This document shows, piece by piece, positions 8,204 to 16,287 of a stretch of 64,000 nt of DNA (position 1 is its first letter; each line of letters opens with the position of its first letter). Where the stretch lies: positions 1,798,001-1,862,000 of the forward strand of contig NZ_CP049157.1 in NCBI RefSeq assembly GCF_011493005.1. The letters are read 5' to 3'. Source of the stretch: Caballeronia sp. SBC1. GTDB taxonomy: Bacteria; Pseudomonadota; Gammaproteobacteria; Burkholderiales; Burkholderiaceae. Both the position numbers and the translations under genes were made by a program. The notes under the pieces are model-generated. The model searched no databases. It was not told where the DNA came from and was given only the letters and a program-made list of their open reading frames with translations.

Positions 8204-11200
8204 ATGGCCGACCAGGAAAATTCGATTTTTGACGAGACGCGCATTGCTGCGCTGCCGACACCACTCGCCATTGCTATCGTCGATTACAAAAAAGAATATA
8301 AAAACGAAAACGACGAAAGGTTGCACTTGCTCAAGCTCTGGCACGCTTGCGAGGCGGTCGAACTGCTTGTCCGGCTGCTCGTTCTCACCTGCATAGGTGA
8401 GCTGTACGCAGGAAACAAATTGAAAGCGACTCTCGTCGATTCGCTGCGCGACCGAATAGAGCGGCCCACGCTAGGACTCTGGAAATCCATGCTGATCGAT
8501 CTGATCGGCGCGATCTCGCCCGCTGACAGCGTGCTCGTCGAGCTACGCGACATGCGTGTGGTCATTGCAGATTTTTTCGACGGAGCGAAGGCCGTTCGCA
8601 CCAGCGACGGGCCGGACATGCTTACCTCGTTTTCAGCGCTTCGAAACCGTCTGGCTCATGGAGGGGGACTGACCGACGGGGCGGCCGCCATGCTGCTGGA
8701 TGCGTGGGAAGACAGAATCAACGCGTTTCTGCAGCGCTTCCACTGGCTCGGCGACTTGTCGTTCTACGCGCGCTCACCGGACGGCAAGTTAGTTGTTCTA
8801 CGTGGAAAAGTGCCTCGGTGCGTCGTGGACCCGGTAACGCTCGGACGAGACCTGAATGAAGATGAAGTCATCGTGGTCCGGCGTGATCGATGCATGGTGA
8901 TTTGGCCCCTCGTCAGATATGGCATCCCATGGGTTTCGACACAGAATTTATTGCCAAGGGATACGGTGGTCGAAATCTACGCGCGGCGCAGCAACGTTGA
9001 AGGCTTTCACTACACTCCCATCGGCTTGCGCCTGGCTTACTGGAGTTCGAGCAGAGCGAACGCGACAGCCAGGTTCATGGAGATGTTTCCCCCAGGAGCA
9101 GCCACGGGCTCGAACTTGCGCAGCAACGACGCAGCAGAGAGCTTCAGACGAGAGATCAGCAAGGACGCAAAGCTCTTTGTGGGGCGCCAGAATGTGCTGG
9201 AGCAGGTGCTTGACCTGGTCCGTGCACCCCCGCGCACTCCCATCCCGCTGCTTTGGCTTTCGGGAACAGCTGGCATTGGGAAGTCGATCCTTGTTGCCAA
9301 GGTCGCGCATCGCCTGGTGGCGGAAGCGAAAGAGTCGTCCGGCGCGAAGCTGCGGATCGTGCCGTACCGGTTTCGGCGGGGAGACCCCAGATGCTCGCGC
9401 GAACAGTTCTTTATGCTGGCATCGCGCAGTATTTCCCGGACGAACAAGACCGCCGGGCTTGGGGACTACAAGTCGGAAGCATTGCACCGAGCGCTTACCG
9501 TGCTTCCGCGCGATGTCAAATGCATCTTCGTCCTTGACGGGATTGACGAGATTGACGAGCTCGACCCGGCGTTTCTATCCGACGTTTGCATAAAGCTCGC
9601 ACACGAGTTTGCGGATCGCGGCAACGTCACGTGGTTTTTGGCCGGCCGCGCGCATTCTCGCAATTCATTGCTTACCCAGAGGCTGAAGGACGCCGGAGCC
9701 GATGACATCTTCCGAGACGGACTCGAGAAGATGACCGACGAGGACATTCGCGCGATCTTGCTTGACCAGACCGGCCCCGCGCGCAACGCGCTTCTCCTCA
9801 ACGACACGACTACACGGACCGAACTGTTTCCGCTGCCTTCGTCCAGGGAATTCACGACGCAACTCGACGCGGGTATCGTACCCGCCGCGGTGTTCACCAA
9901 ACTTGCCGGTAAAGGATACGAGCTCAGCGCGTCGGCTCGTAGTTACCCTATCCGTCAACGCACGCAGCCTGGCGCAGGGGATAAAGGTGCAAAGAGTACT
10001 TCGTGGCTCGTCGACGATACACGCGGCAAGATGTATTACATCGAGCGGGGTCCGTTGGACCTGCAGGTCTGTTCGGACAAGGTGGACAGCGAGTTTGTCG
10101 ATCTTGTCACCAAGCGATCGGAGGGGCTGCCCCTTTATGTCAGGTACGTGGTGCTCGATATTCTTGCCGGTCGATTGGTGAAGCTGGACGGGCGGGAGCC
10201 ACTCCCAGAAGGCCTGACAGCCTACTACCGGCAGCTTCTTAAACAGCAGGACATCGGTGTTGAACAGACGCTTCTCACACCGGTCCTGTGCCTGATAGCC
10301 ATTGCCAAGGAGCCGCTTTCCAAAGAGCAGATCTTGTTGCGCCTTCGGAGTTATCTTTCAGAAACGGCGAGTGCCGACGACTGGTTTGAAACCGTCATTC
10401 TCAAGTTGTCGACCATGTTGCGCGGAGGAACAGACGGACAAACGGGAAACAGCTACAGCCTCTACCACCACTCGCTGCGCCAACACCTCGAAGAGGATGC
10501 GGCGACCAGCGACTCAGTGAAACTGGCGCAGGAGTGGCTGGTAAGCCGGGCCTGTGCGTGCGCGTCATTGGAGGAAGCTGGGCCATTCGCTGTGTACTTT
10601 GCGCGCCACGGCGTGGTGCACCTGCTCGAGGCCAACAAAATAGCCGAGGCAGTCAAGCTGCTCGATCACCTGAAAACCCGGGCGGACCGGCAGACATCCT
10701 TCCCACGCGGCTACCTTTCGTCGGTGACCAGCAGGAAGGTTGGGCTCGCCCTGCACAACTGGCTGGAGGAACGGACTTCGGACAAGCTGTCTGACGCCGA
10801 GCGCAAGGCGCGGGATGCCGCCGCGCGGGCCATGTCGCCACGGGCGCTTGCCAACATTATCTTCGACACCTATGAAACAGGCATATACAGCGGAGTCCTG
10901 CGTATCCTGATTGAATTCAACTACGAAGAGTGGTGGCGTCCCAACAAGGAGGGCATCCGCGACCGGTTCATTACTCCGTACGACATGGTGGCGAAACACA
11001 CGGTAGGCGAGGCGTTGAGTGACGTATTCCAGATCGCGAGCGTGCCAAGGCGAAGAAAACTGATGGCGGAAATCAAGGCGAAGGCGCTCGGCAAGAATAT
11101 CGAGGAACGCGAGACGGCCGGCTATGCGCTGCAGGAGATATTCATCGCTAATCCTGATCTGATCGATAGCGACGTTATTTCGCGTTGGTCCGGCAGCGAG

Positions 11201-12253
11201 ACGAATATAGAACGAATGATCCTTGGCGAGCTGCTGGTCAGTTTGGCGCATGACAAGAAAGGCGAGATTGTGAGTCTGATCCACGGCGACGTGTTCTGGA
11301 ATCCCATCTGGGAAAACAATGCGATCGATATTGATGATTTCAAAGTCCTGACGGAAAAGCATTTGACCGATGGCGCCGCTAATCCCAGGCTGCTGAAGTG
11401 CGCAAGCGAGCATGATGAAACCACGAAGCTGCTAAATCGGCTGCTTGCCGATCCGTATGTAAATGGAAATGGAAGCGGAGGAGAGGATCAACCGCTGCTC
11501 ACGCTCCTGAAAGCCTACGACAAGCTTGCCGCAGGCGACCCGCGGGTGCGAAATGCCTTCCCGGCATTGCTTGCCGCCTTGAAGAAAAACGCCGAAACGA
11601 GGCGTGTTGCCAAAGACATCATCAAGGTGCTGTTTTCTCATTCGCTCTGGGCCGTGGCCGAGGCCGCCACGTCGGTAGTAGCGGACCTGGCGCAGGAGGA
11701 CATTGCCCACCTCAGCCTGATTGACGAGTTGCTGGACGAGCGCGACGCCTATTGGCGCGTGCGTTATGGCACGGTGGATGCCGCGTTCAACGTGCGGGAG
11801 CTGGACGATTACAAGCGGCTTCGGCGTGCGCTAAGAGACAATTTCGCGCACGCGAATTCGCGCGTGCGGGGCATATGCTTCGATGAATTTTTCGCGTGGG
11901 TGAGACTCGCTGAACAGGAGCAACGCGACGCGATATTGCAAGAATTCGAACCGCAATTGCGGCACGCTATCGAGCACGCTAGTGACTGTTGGGAACTGGA
12001 GTACATTTATTTGTTGTTCTCGTTTCTCGATCGCAACGGCGCCGAGGTGAAGACCGGTTCCAAGGCAAAGAAGGGTTCCAAGGCCAAGGAGTGGCTCGGC
12101 CCAGATCAGCAGTACTCGACATACTTGGGTAATTCTGAAGTTAAGCCGTTCTATAAACTCAGCCGCGAGGCATTTCTCTTGCGGATCGACAGCATTCGCC
12201 GGGAGGAGTTGCGCGCCCGTCATGTGGAGTACGTCGATGACGCACAAACGTAA
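8204..12253 (+). CDS. HEPN-STAND fusion: P-loop NTPase with HEPN-like N-terminus and helical-repeat C-terminus
   Basis: The product is 1349 aa. Residues 1-180 are all-helical and contain RNRLAH at 147-152, fitting the R-x4-H catalytic motif of HEPN ribonucleases, followed by a helix (AAMLLDAWEDRINAFL). A beta-rich segment (about 185-290) precedes FVGRQNVLEQVLDLV and the Walker A motif GTAGIGKS (354-361). Walker B is CIFVLDGIDEID (440-449), with a sensor-like FLAGRA about 35 residues later. A winged-helix-like region (CLIAIAKEPLSKEQILLRL, YSLYHHSLRQHLEED) matches STAND/NACHT NTPases such as NLR-like and Avs proteins. The remaining 550 residues are helical repeats of HEAT/ARM character, the usual ligand sensor. 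A soluble cytosolic sensor-effector in antiphage defence is inferred. GAGGACTT upstream may serve as SD. The amine oxidase starts before its stop. Confidence 0.82.
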   Translation: MADQENSIFDETRIAALPTPLAIAIVDYKKEYKNENDERLHLLKLWHACEAVELLVRLLVLTCIGELYAGNKLKATLVDSLRDRIERPTLGLWKSMLIDLIGAISPADSVLVELRDMRVVIADFFDGAKAVRTSDGPDMLTSFSALRNRLAHGGGLTDGAAAMLLDAWEDRINAFLQRFHWLGDLSFYARSPDGKLVVLRGKVPRCVVDPVTLGRDLNEDEVIVVRRDRCMVIWPLVRYGIPWVSTQNLLPRDTVVEIYARRSNVEGFHYTPIGLRLAYWSSSRANATARFMEMFPPGAATGSNLRSNDAAESFRREISKDAKLFVGRQNVLEQVLDLVRAPPRTPIPLLWLSGTAGIGKSILVAKVAHRLVAEAKESSGAKLRIVPYRFRRGDPRCSREQFFMLASRSISRTNKTAGLGDYKSEALHRALTVLPRDVKCIFVLDGIDEIDELDPAFLSDVCIKLAHEFADRGNVTWFLAGRAHSRNSLLTQRLKDAGADDIFRDGLEKMTDEDIRAILLDQTGPARNALLLNDTTTRTELFPLPSSREFTTQLDAGIVPAAVFTKLAGKGYELSASARSYPIRQRTQPGAGDKGAKSTSWLVDDTRGKMYYIERGPLDLQVCSDKVDSEFVDLVTKRSEGLPLYVRYVVLDILAGRLVKLDGREPLPEGLTAYYRQLLKQQDIGVEQTLLTPVLCLIAIAKEPLSKEQILLRLRSYLSETASADDWFETVILKLSTMLRGGTDGQTGNSYSLYHHSLRQHLEEDAATSDSVKLAQEWLVSRACACASLEEAGPFAVYFARHGVVHLLEANKIAEAVKLLDHLKTRADRQTSFPRGYLSSVTSRKVGLALHNWLEERTSDKLSDAERKARDAAARAMSPRALANIIFDTYETGIYSGVLRILIEFNYEEWWRPNKEGIRDRFITPYDMVAKHTVGEALSDVFQIASVPRRRKLMAEIKAKALGKNIEERETAGYALQEIFIANPDLIDSDVISRWSGSETNIERMILGELLVSLAHDKKGEIVSLIHGDVFWNPIWENNAIDIDDFKVLTEKHLTDGAANPRLLKCASEHDETTKLLNRLLADPYVNGNGSGGEDQPLLTLLKAYDKLAAGDPRVRNAFPALLAALKKNAETRRVAKDIIKVLFSHSLWAVAEAATSVVADLAQEDIAHLSLIDELLDERDAYWRVRYGTVDAAFNVRELDDYKRLRRALRDNFAHANSRVRGICFDEFFAWVRLAEQEQRDAILQEFEPQLRHAIEHASDCWELEYIYLLFSFLDRNGAEVKTGSKAKKGSKAKEWLGPDQQYSTYLGNSEVKPFYKLSREAFLLRIDSIRREELRARHVEYVDDAQT

Positions 12254-13670
12254 GCAGGGCGCCGGTCGAGAAGACACAGCCGTGTCGCCCGGCGCGAACG
12301 CGACGAGATCAACTTCGGCCAGCCCCCGTGTTGCCGTGGTGGGAGCAGGCTTGGCCGGGCTCACCGCCGCATGGAGGTTGACGCAGGCGGGAGTGGAGGT
12401 CACGGTGTACGAGGGCTCGGGCCGGGTCGGTGGGCGGGTACAGTCGGTCGTGGGCCGGCTAGCCCCGGGGCTTGTGACTGAGTTGGGCGGCGAGTTTATC
12501 GATAGCACTCACACTGACATGCTTGCGCTCGTCAGGGAGTTTGGCATTCCACTCATCGACACGCAGGTGGACTCCGAGCATGCGCTCGTGCCGTCGTACT
12601 TCTTTGGCGGCAGGCACTATTCGGAAGCCCAGGTGATCACCGAATTCGCCCCTCTGGCCGCGCGGATGCGCGCCGACATGGAGACACTTTCGCCCGATAT
12701 CTCGGCGACCAGCCACTTGCCCCTCGATGTTGAGTTCGACCGCATGTCGATTGCGCAATATCTGGATCGGGCAGGTGCTGGCGGCTGGTTGCGTGCGCTG
12801 CTGGACGTGGCCTACGCGACCGAGTACGGAGCCGATATCGGAGAACAGTCGTGTCTTAACCTGCTCTCCGTGGTGCCGCTCGATACGTCGGCGGGTTTCA
12901 GTATCTTTGGAGACAGCGACGAGCGCTTCAAGGTCCTTGGTGGCAACGAGAGGATCGCCCACGCGCTCGCCGAGCGGTTGGATGGGCGAGTCGAATTGGA
13001 ACATCGGCTGGTAGCGGTGCGCGAGCACAGCACAGGACTTGGCCTGGACTTCGTCCGCGATAGCGGCAGCAAGAGTATCGACGCTGATTTCGTTGTACTG
13101 GCGATTCCGTTTACCGTGTTGCGGGACATCGAACTGCGACTTGATCTACCGCCTTCGAAACGCCACGCAATTGATATGCTCGGATACGGCAGCGGCGAAA
13201 AGCTCATTGTTGGGCTGGGTTCCTCCGTCTGGCGTGACCAGGGGCGCGACGGCGGAGCTTATTCGGACCTTGCGTTTCAGACCGGCTGGGACTCGAGCCG
13301 TCTACAGGAGGGCGGCAGTTCCTACACCTTCTTTCTTGGCGGTGCGACCGCTAAGCAACTCAGTACCGGCAATCAGGCAACCCGGGCCACAGAGTACCTG
13401 CGTGAGGCCGATGCACTGTTTCCCGGGATGCAGCAAAGCCATACGGGTGTCAGTGTAGCGACCGAATGGTGTATCAATCCGCTCTCTCGCGGTTCCTACT
13501 CCTGCTATAAGCCGGGACAATGGACCACCTTGGCCGGGTGGGAAGGCGAGCCAGCCGGCAATCTGTTTTTTGCCGGCGAGCACTGCAGCCTGGCGTTCCA
13601 GGGTTTCATGAACGGCGCCGTCGAAACCGGCCGCAAGGCGGCCGAGGCGATTCTTGCGAAGCTTCAATGA
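12237..13670 (+). CDS. Flavin-containing monoamine oxidase family protein
   Basis: The ATG at 12237 lies 7 bases after GGAG and overlaps the last 17 bases of the NTPase gene; an ATG at 12222 is the alternative. The product (477 aa) starts with a polar linker of about 30 residues, then the FAD-binding Rossmann motif VAVVGAGLAGLTAAWRL and YEGSGRVGGRV. The C-terminus has the amine-oxidase signature NLFFAGEHCS...GFMNGAVETGRKAAE, and ELGGEFID lies near residue 85. Members oxidise primary or polyamine substrates with release of aldehyde and peroxide; the substrate here cannot be told. No Tat or Sec signal is seen. Overlap with the HEPN-STAND gene implies translational coupling, unexpected for a housekeeping oxidase. 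Confidence 0.85.
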   Translation: MTHKRKQGAGREDTAVSPGANATRSTSASPRVAVVGAGLAGLTAAWRLTQAGVEVTVYEGSGRVGGRVQSVVGRLAPGLVTELGGEFIDSTHTDMLALVREFGIPLIDTQVDSEHALVPSYFFGGRHYSEAQVITEFAPLAARMRADMETLSPDISATSHLPLDVEFDRMSIAQYLDRAGAGGWLRALLDVAYATEYGADIGEQSCLNLLSVVPLDTSAGFSIFGDSDERFKVLGGNERIAHALAERLDGRVELEHRLVAVREHSTGLGLDFVRDSGSKSIDADFVVLAIPFTVLRDIELRLDLPPSKRHAIDMLGYGSGEKLIVGLGSSVWRDQGRDGGAYSDLAFQTGWDSSRLQEGGSSYTFFLGGATAKQLSTGNQATRATEYLREADALFPGMQQSHTGVSVATEWCINPLSRGSYSCYKPGQWTTLAGWEGEPAGNLFFAGEHCSLAFQGFMNGAVETGRKAAEAILAKLQ

Positions 13671-13756
13671 CCGGGAGAACTCACGCAGCGTTGCGACAAC
13701 CTGGCGCCCCGCTGTGGCGAGGCGCCCCCACCCTCGCGCAGACGAGGGCAGGCCGC

Positions 13757-13915
13757 TCAGCCTTTAGATTTGCTCTTCGAACGCTGCGTTACTTGCGCAC
13801 CCTTTTGATCTTGCGTCTTCCCGAGGGACTTGCTGGGTGCTGCAACTTCCTTCTTCCTGCTCGGCATATCGGTTTCGGCCGCGTGACTTGGTGAAGCCTT
13901 TTTGGGCGATGGCAT
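13757..13915 (-). CDS. Small basic Lys/Ser-rich protein, 52 aa
   Basis: This short frame starts MPSPKKASPSHAAETD and ends RSKSKSKG. It is preceded at 7 bases by a full-strength Shine-Dalgarno AAGGAGGT, which is the main reason to call it. Composition is rich in Lys, Ser, Pro and Gln with no hydrophobic core, so it is probably disordered; binding to nucleic acid is possible but unproven. It converges on the amine oxidase gene. I do not recognise a family. Confidence 0.6.
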   Translation of the reverse strand: MPSPKKASPSHAAETDMPSRKKEVAAPSKSLGKTQDQKGAQVTQRSKSKSKG

Positions 13916-14087
13916 TTTGACCTCCTTACGTGTCGAAAGGACACAATGTTAAAAATAGGCCGCGTGTGGGCGGGAATCAAGAGAACTTGCTTCAATGATG
14001 GCGATATTCCCTTGCATCGACGCGATTTCTTCGAAAACCGTGTGTCTTGAAGCGCGTTATCTTTCCCGACCGCCGCCTCGGCGTAAT

Positions 14088-14115
14088 TGGCACATGCACT
14101 TTGGCACATGCACTT
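14088..14115. repeat. Tandem direct repeat, 2 x 14 bp
   Basis: The unit TGGCACATGCACTT occurs twice head to tail without a spacer. It contains GCACATGC-like partial symmetry and could be a protein-binding site or a replication-slippage product. No gene is close enough to assign a role. Confidence 0.75.
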
Positions 14116-14529
14116 TCGTCGTTTTGAGGGAGCCGAGGGCGGACGTCGCCCCGGTCGTTGCTCGGCAATGTTGATTTCGGGATTCCGGTCGACGCGTTGA
14201 ATGGGGCGCACTGCGTTCATCGAACGTCGGCGGGTGCGGGCAGCAATTGCTGCGGTCGCCGTTCATGTACCCGTTGCGCGAACTTCAGCGATCACCCGCG
14301 GCCTTGGCAAGGTATTCAAATAGGCGGTGACACGTGTCAGCAGGTACTTAAAGTAATCAGGTCGCCGGATATCAGGCAAAGCATGGCTTCTCTTTTTACT
14401 ATCCAAGGGCGGGCCGTCCGCGATGCTGCTTTGAGCTGTCAGGGACCTGGACGCCCAACGGATTGGCGAGGACATTTTCGTGTGATAAAAGGGCGAGCTG
14501 CGACGCTTGGCCCAGTGACGGCAGGTGGC

Positions 14530-14565
14530 GTGACCAAAGGCACTGCCAAAGGCGCTACCAAACGG
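14530..14565. repeat. Imperfect tandem repeat, 3 x 12 bp
   Basis: Three consecutive imperfect units read GTGACCAAAGGC, ACTGCCAAAGGC and GCTACCAAACGG. The 12-bp period keeps frame, as in low-complexity coding sequence, but no supported ORF contains it. Confidence 0.5.
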
Positions 14566-14645
14566 AATTACGTCTCTTCGAGGAAAATCAGCAAATGGCA
14601 ACGGCGGCAACTGCTCTGGTTGCTACACCCAGGCGCCCGCGACGA

Positions 14646-14894
14646 CTAGCTTATGTGCAGCAGTAACATCTGGCTTTCCAGCAACGCGCGAAGCTCATTC
14701 GAATCGGGCCGAGTTCCCCAATTGCGAGCGCCAGCGACTGACGCAATGGCCATCCACGAATTTGGCGGAAACCACTCACGCACGAGAGCACCATCTTTAA
14801 GGATGCGAAGGTGTCCGGTCTGCGCGCAGTATTCGGCGCACATCTCTGTGTCTGCCAACTGCGCGGTAACTCGAAGGCTACGGACTCGCAGCAT
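14646..14894 (-). CDS. Hypothetical protein, 82 aa
   Basis: ATG at 14894 follows GGAGAG by four bases. The product starts MLRVRSLRVTAQLADTEMCA, has one central patch (TGHLRILKDGALVREWFPPN) and ends in LLESQMLLLHIS. No signal peptide, membrane helix or known motif is seen. It is kept because of the SD and a more protein-like composition than the overlapping + frame. Function unknown. Confidence 0.5.
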   Translation of the reverse strand: MLRVRSLRVTAQLADTEMCAEYCAQTGHLRILKDGALVREWFPPNSWMAIASVAGARNWGTRPDSNELRALLESQMLLLHIS

Positions 14895-15044
14895 GGGTCT
14901 CTCCAATTGATGAGGTGGTGAACGTCCAAGCCCCTTATACGACCATCCTCGACTCAAGGCGGGACGCAGCGAAGCAACCCGTCTCTTGAACCGAGCATGA
15001 CGCATTAGTCTGTGCGTTCGATACGCGCTACCTACTACCAGCCA

Positions 15045-15287
15045 TCAGGACGGTGCGACCGCGGAGCGTTGGCTCACGGCGACCGCCCGCTCTTTCTCCT
15101 TTTCCTTTGCATAGTGATGCCCCACGATGCAACCACCCACGGCTCCGATAACCGCATGGTGGCCCGCAACGTGGCCGGCCACTCCGCCGACAACCGCGCC
15201 TTTCAAACATCCCGCCGCGTGCGCCGTGCCGACGGCCGTAAGTAATGTCAGCGCCGATATTGCAGTGACCACATTGCGTGTGTTCAT
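15045..15287 (-). CDS. Small exported glycine-zipper protein, 80 aa
   Basis: ATG at 15287 has GGAG 7 bases upstream; an upstream TTG is less likely. Residues 1-25 form a Sec signal peptide (VVTAISALTLLTAVGTAHAA). The mature part has a glycine-zipper pattern (GAVVGGVAGHVAGHHAVIGAVGG) typical of small envelope proteins of the YMGG/17-kDa surface antigen kind, then a charged tail (AKEKEKERAV). The first mature Cys does not sit in a clear lipobox. Its promoter region lies against the IS21-family insertion that starts 137 bp upstream of the start codon. Confidence 0.75.
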   Translation of the reverse strand: MNTRNVVTAISALTLLTAVGTAHAAGCLKGAVVGGVAGHVAGHHAVIGAVGGCIVGHHYAKEKEKERAVAVSQRSAVAPS

Positions 15288-15419
15288 GTGTAGCTCCAAA
15301 AAGATAGTCGGACTACGATGCCGTCCAGTCGCTGGAGTCTATGGGTGACTCGCGCTCACAAGTGCAACCGGCTTGCGAGATTGGTAACACGCAGTTACCG
15401 ATTGGAGCCGGCAACGAGT

Positions 15420-15424
15420 CAAAG
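15420..15424. repeat. Target-site duplication, left copy (CAAAG)
   Basis: CAAAG directly adjoins the TGTCAG end of the IS21-family element and is repeated at 18849-18853. Confidence 0.88.
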
Positions 15425-15486
15425 TGTCAGCGGCGGCGTCAATTTCAAGTAAAACGGACGGTTTGAAACTCACCATGGCGAGATGA

Positions 15487-16287
15487 TCAAGTGGTGGGTT
15501 CAGGATCACTCTGGTCTTTCATGCGATAGCTTTTGCCTTCGATGACGACGGTCTCGGCATGATGGAGGACGCGATCGAGCAACGCGGAGGTCAGCGTGCT
15601 GTCGTGGTTGAAGATCTCGGCCCAGTGCTTAAACGCTCGATTTGAACTGAGGATTGTTGCGCCATGCTCGTACCGCTGACTGATGATCTGGAACAGCGCG
15701 TCGGCACCCTGTTTATCGATGGGTAAATATCCCAGCTCATCGACGATGAGCACGCGCGGTTTGACGTAGCGGCGCAGTTCACGCTTGAGCCCGCCATGCG
15801 CGTATGCGGCGTTCACCGAGTTGATGATATCGACCGCGGTGGCGAAGAGTACAGAGTAGCCGCGCAGACAGGCGGTATGTCCGAGCGCGATACTCAAATG
15901 GCTCTTGCCGAGCCCGACGCCACCGAGGAAGATCACGTTGGCTCGCTCTTCGATGAAGTTCAGGCGAAACAGATTCTGGATCTGCAGCCGATTGATCTTG
16001 CTGGGCCAATTCCATTCGAATTGATCGAGCGTCTTGAGCACCGGGAAACGGGCGAGCGCGACCCGCCGAGCAATACTGCGATCCTCGCGTTGATGCGCTT
16101 CACCTTCGATCAGGTTCGCTAAATAGTCGACATGCGACCAGTGCTGCGCCGCCGCCTCGGTGGCCAACGCCTCGTAATGTTGCAGCACGTAGCCCAGATG
16201 TAGTCCCGTGAGCTGCGTGCGCAACGGATCGATGGCGAGTTCGCTCGGGTGCGCGATTGTGGTGTTACGTTGAGCTTTCGTCGTCAT
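15487..16287 (-). CDS. istB: IS21 transposition helper ATPase IstB
   Basis: The 266-aa AAA+ ATPase has Walker A GGVGLGKS (about residue 120), Walker B VLIVDELGYLP, and the HWSHVDYLANLIEGEA N-terminal region typical of IstB. In IS21 transposition it assembles on target DNA and activates the IstA transposase. The start overlaps the end of istA by 23 bases. The size equals the usual IstB length and no lesion is visible. Confidence 0.95.
   Translation of the reverse strand: MTTKAQRNTTIAHPSELAIDPLRTQLTGLHLGYVLQHYEALATEAAAQHWSHVDYLANLIEGEAHQREDRSIARRVALARFPVLKTLDQFEWNWPSKINRLQIQNLFRLNFIEERANVIFLGGVGLGKSHLSIALGHTACLRGYSVLFATAVDIINSVNAAYAHGGLKRELRRYVKPRVLIVDELGYLPIDKQGADALFQIISQRYEHGATILSSNRAFKHWAEIFNHDSTLTSALLDRVLHHAETVVIEGKSYRMKDQSDPEPTT

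Larger units (their letters stand above)
13916..14645. other. Intergenic region with short tandem repeats, no convincing gene
   Basis: Open frames here show no recognisable domain, no good SD, and compete on both strands. Two small tandem repeats are listed separately. The leftward 52-aa gene presumably has its promoter around 13930-13990. Confidence 0.5.

Noticed and set aside
12050..12085. Lys/Gly/Ser repeat (TGSKAKKGSKAKE) in the NTPase C-terminus as a nuclear-type or linker insertion
   Set aside because: Short duplicated linker of 6 residues between helical repeats; no further meaning can be supported.
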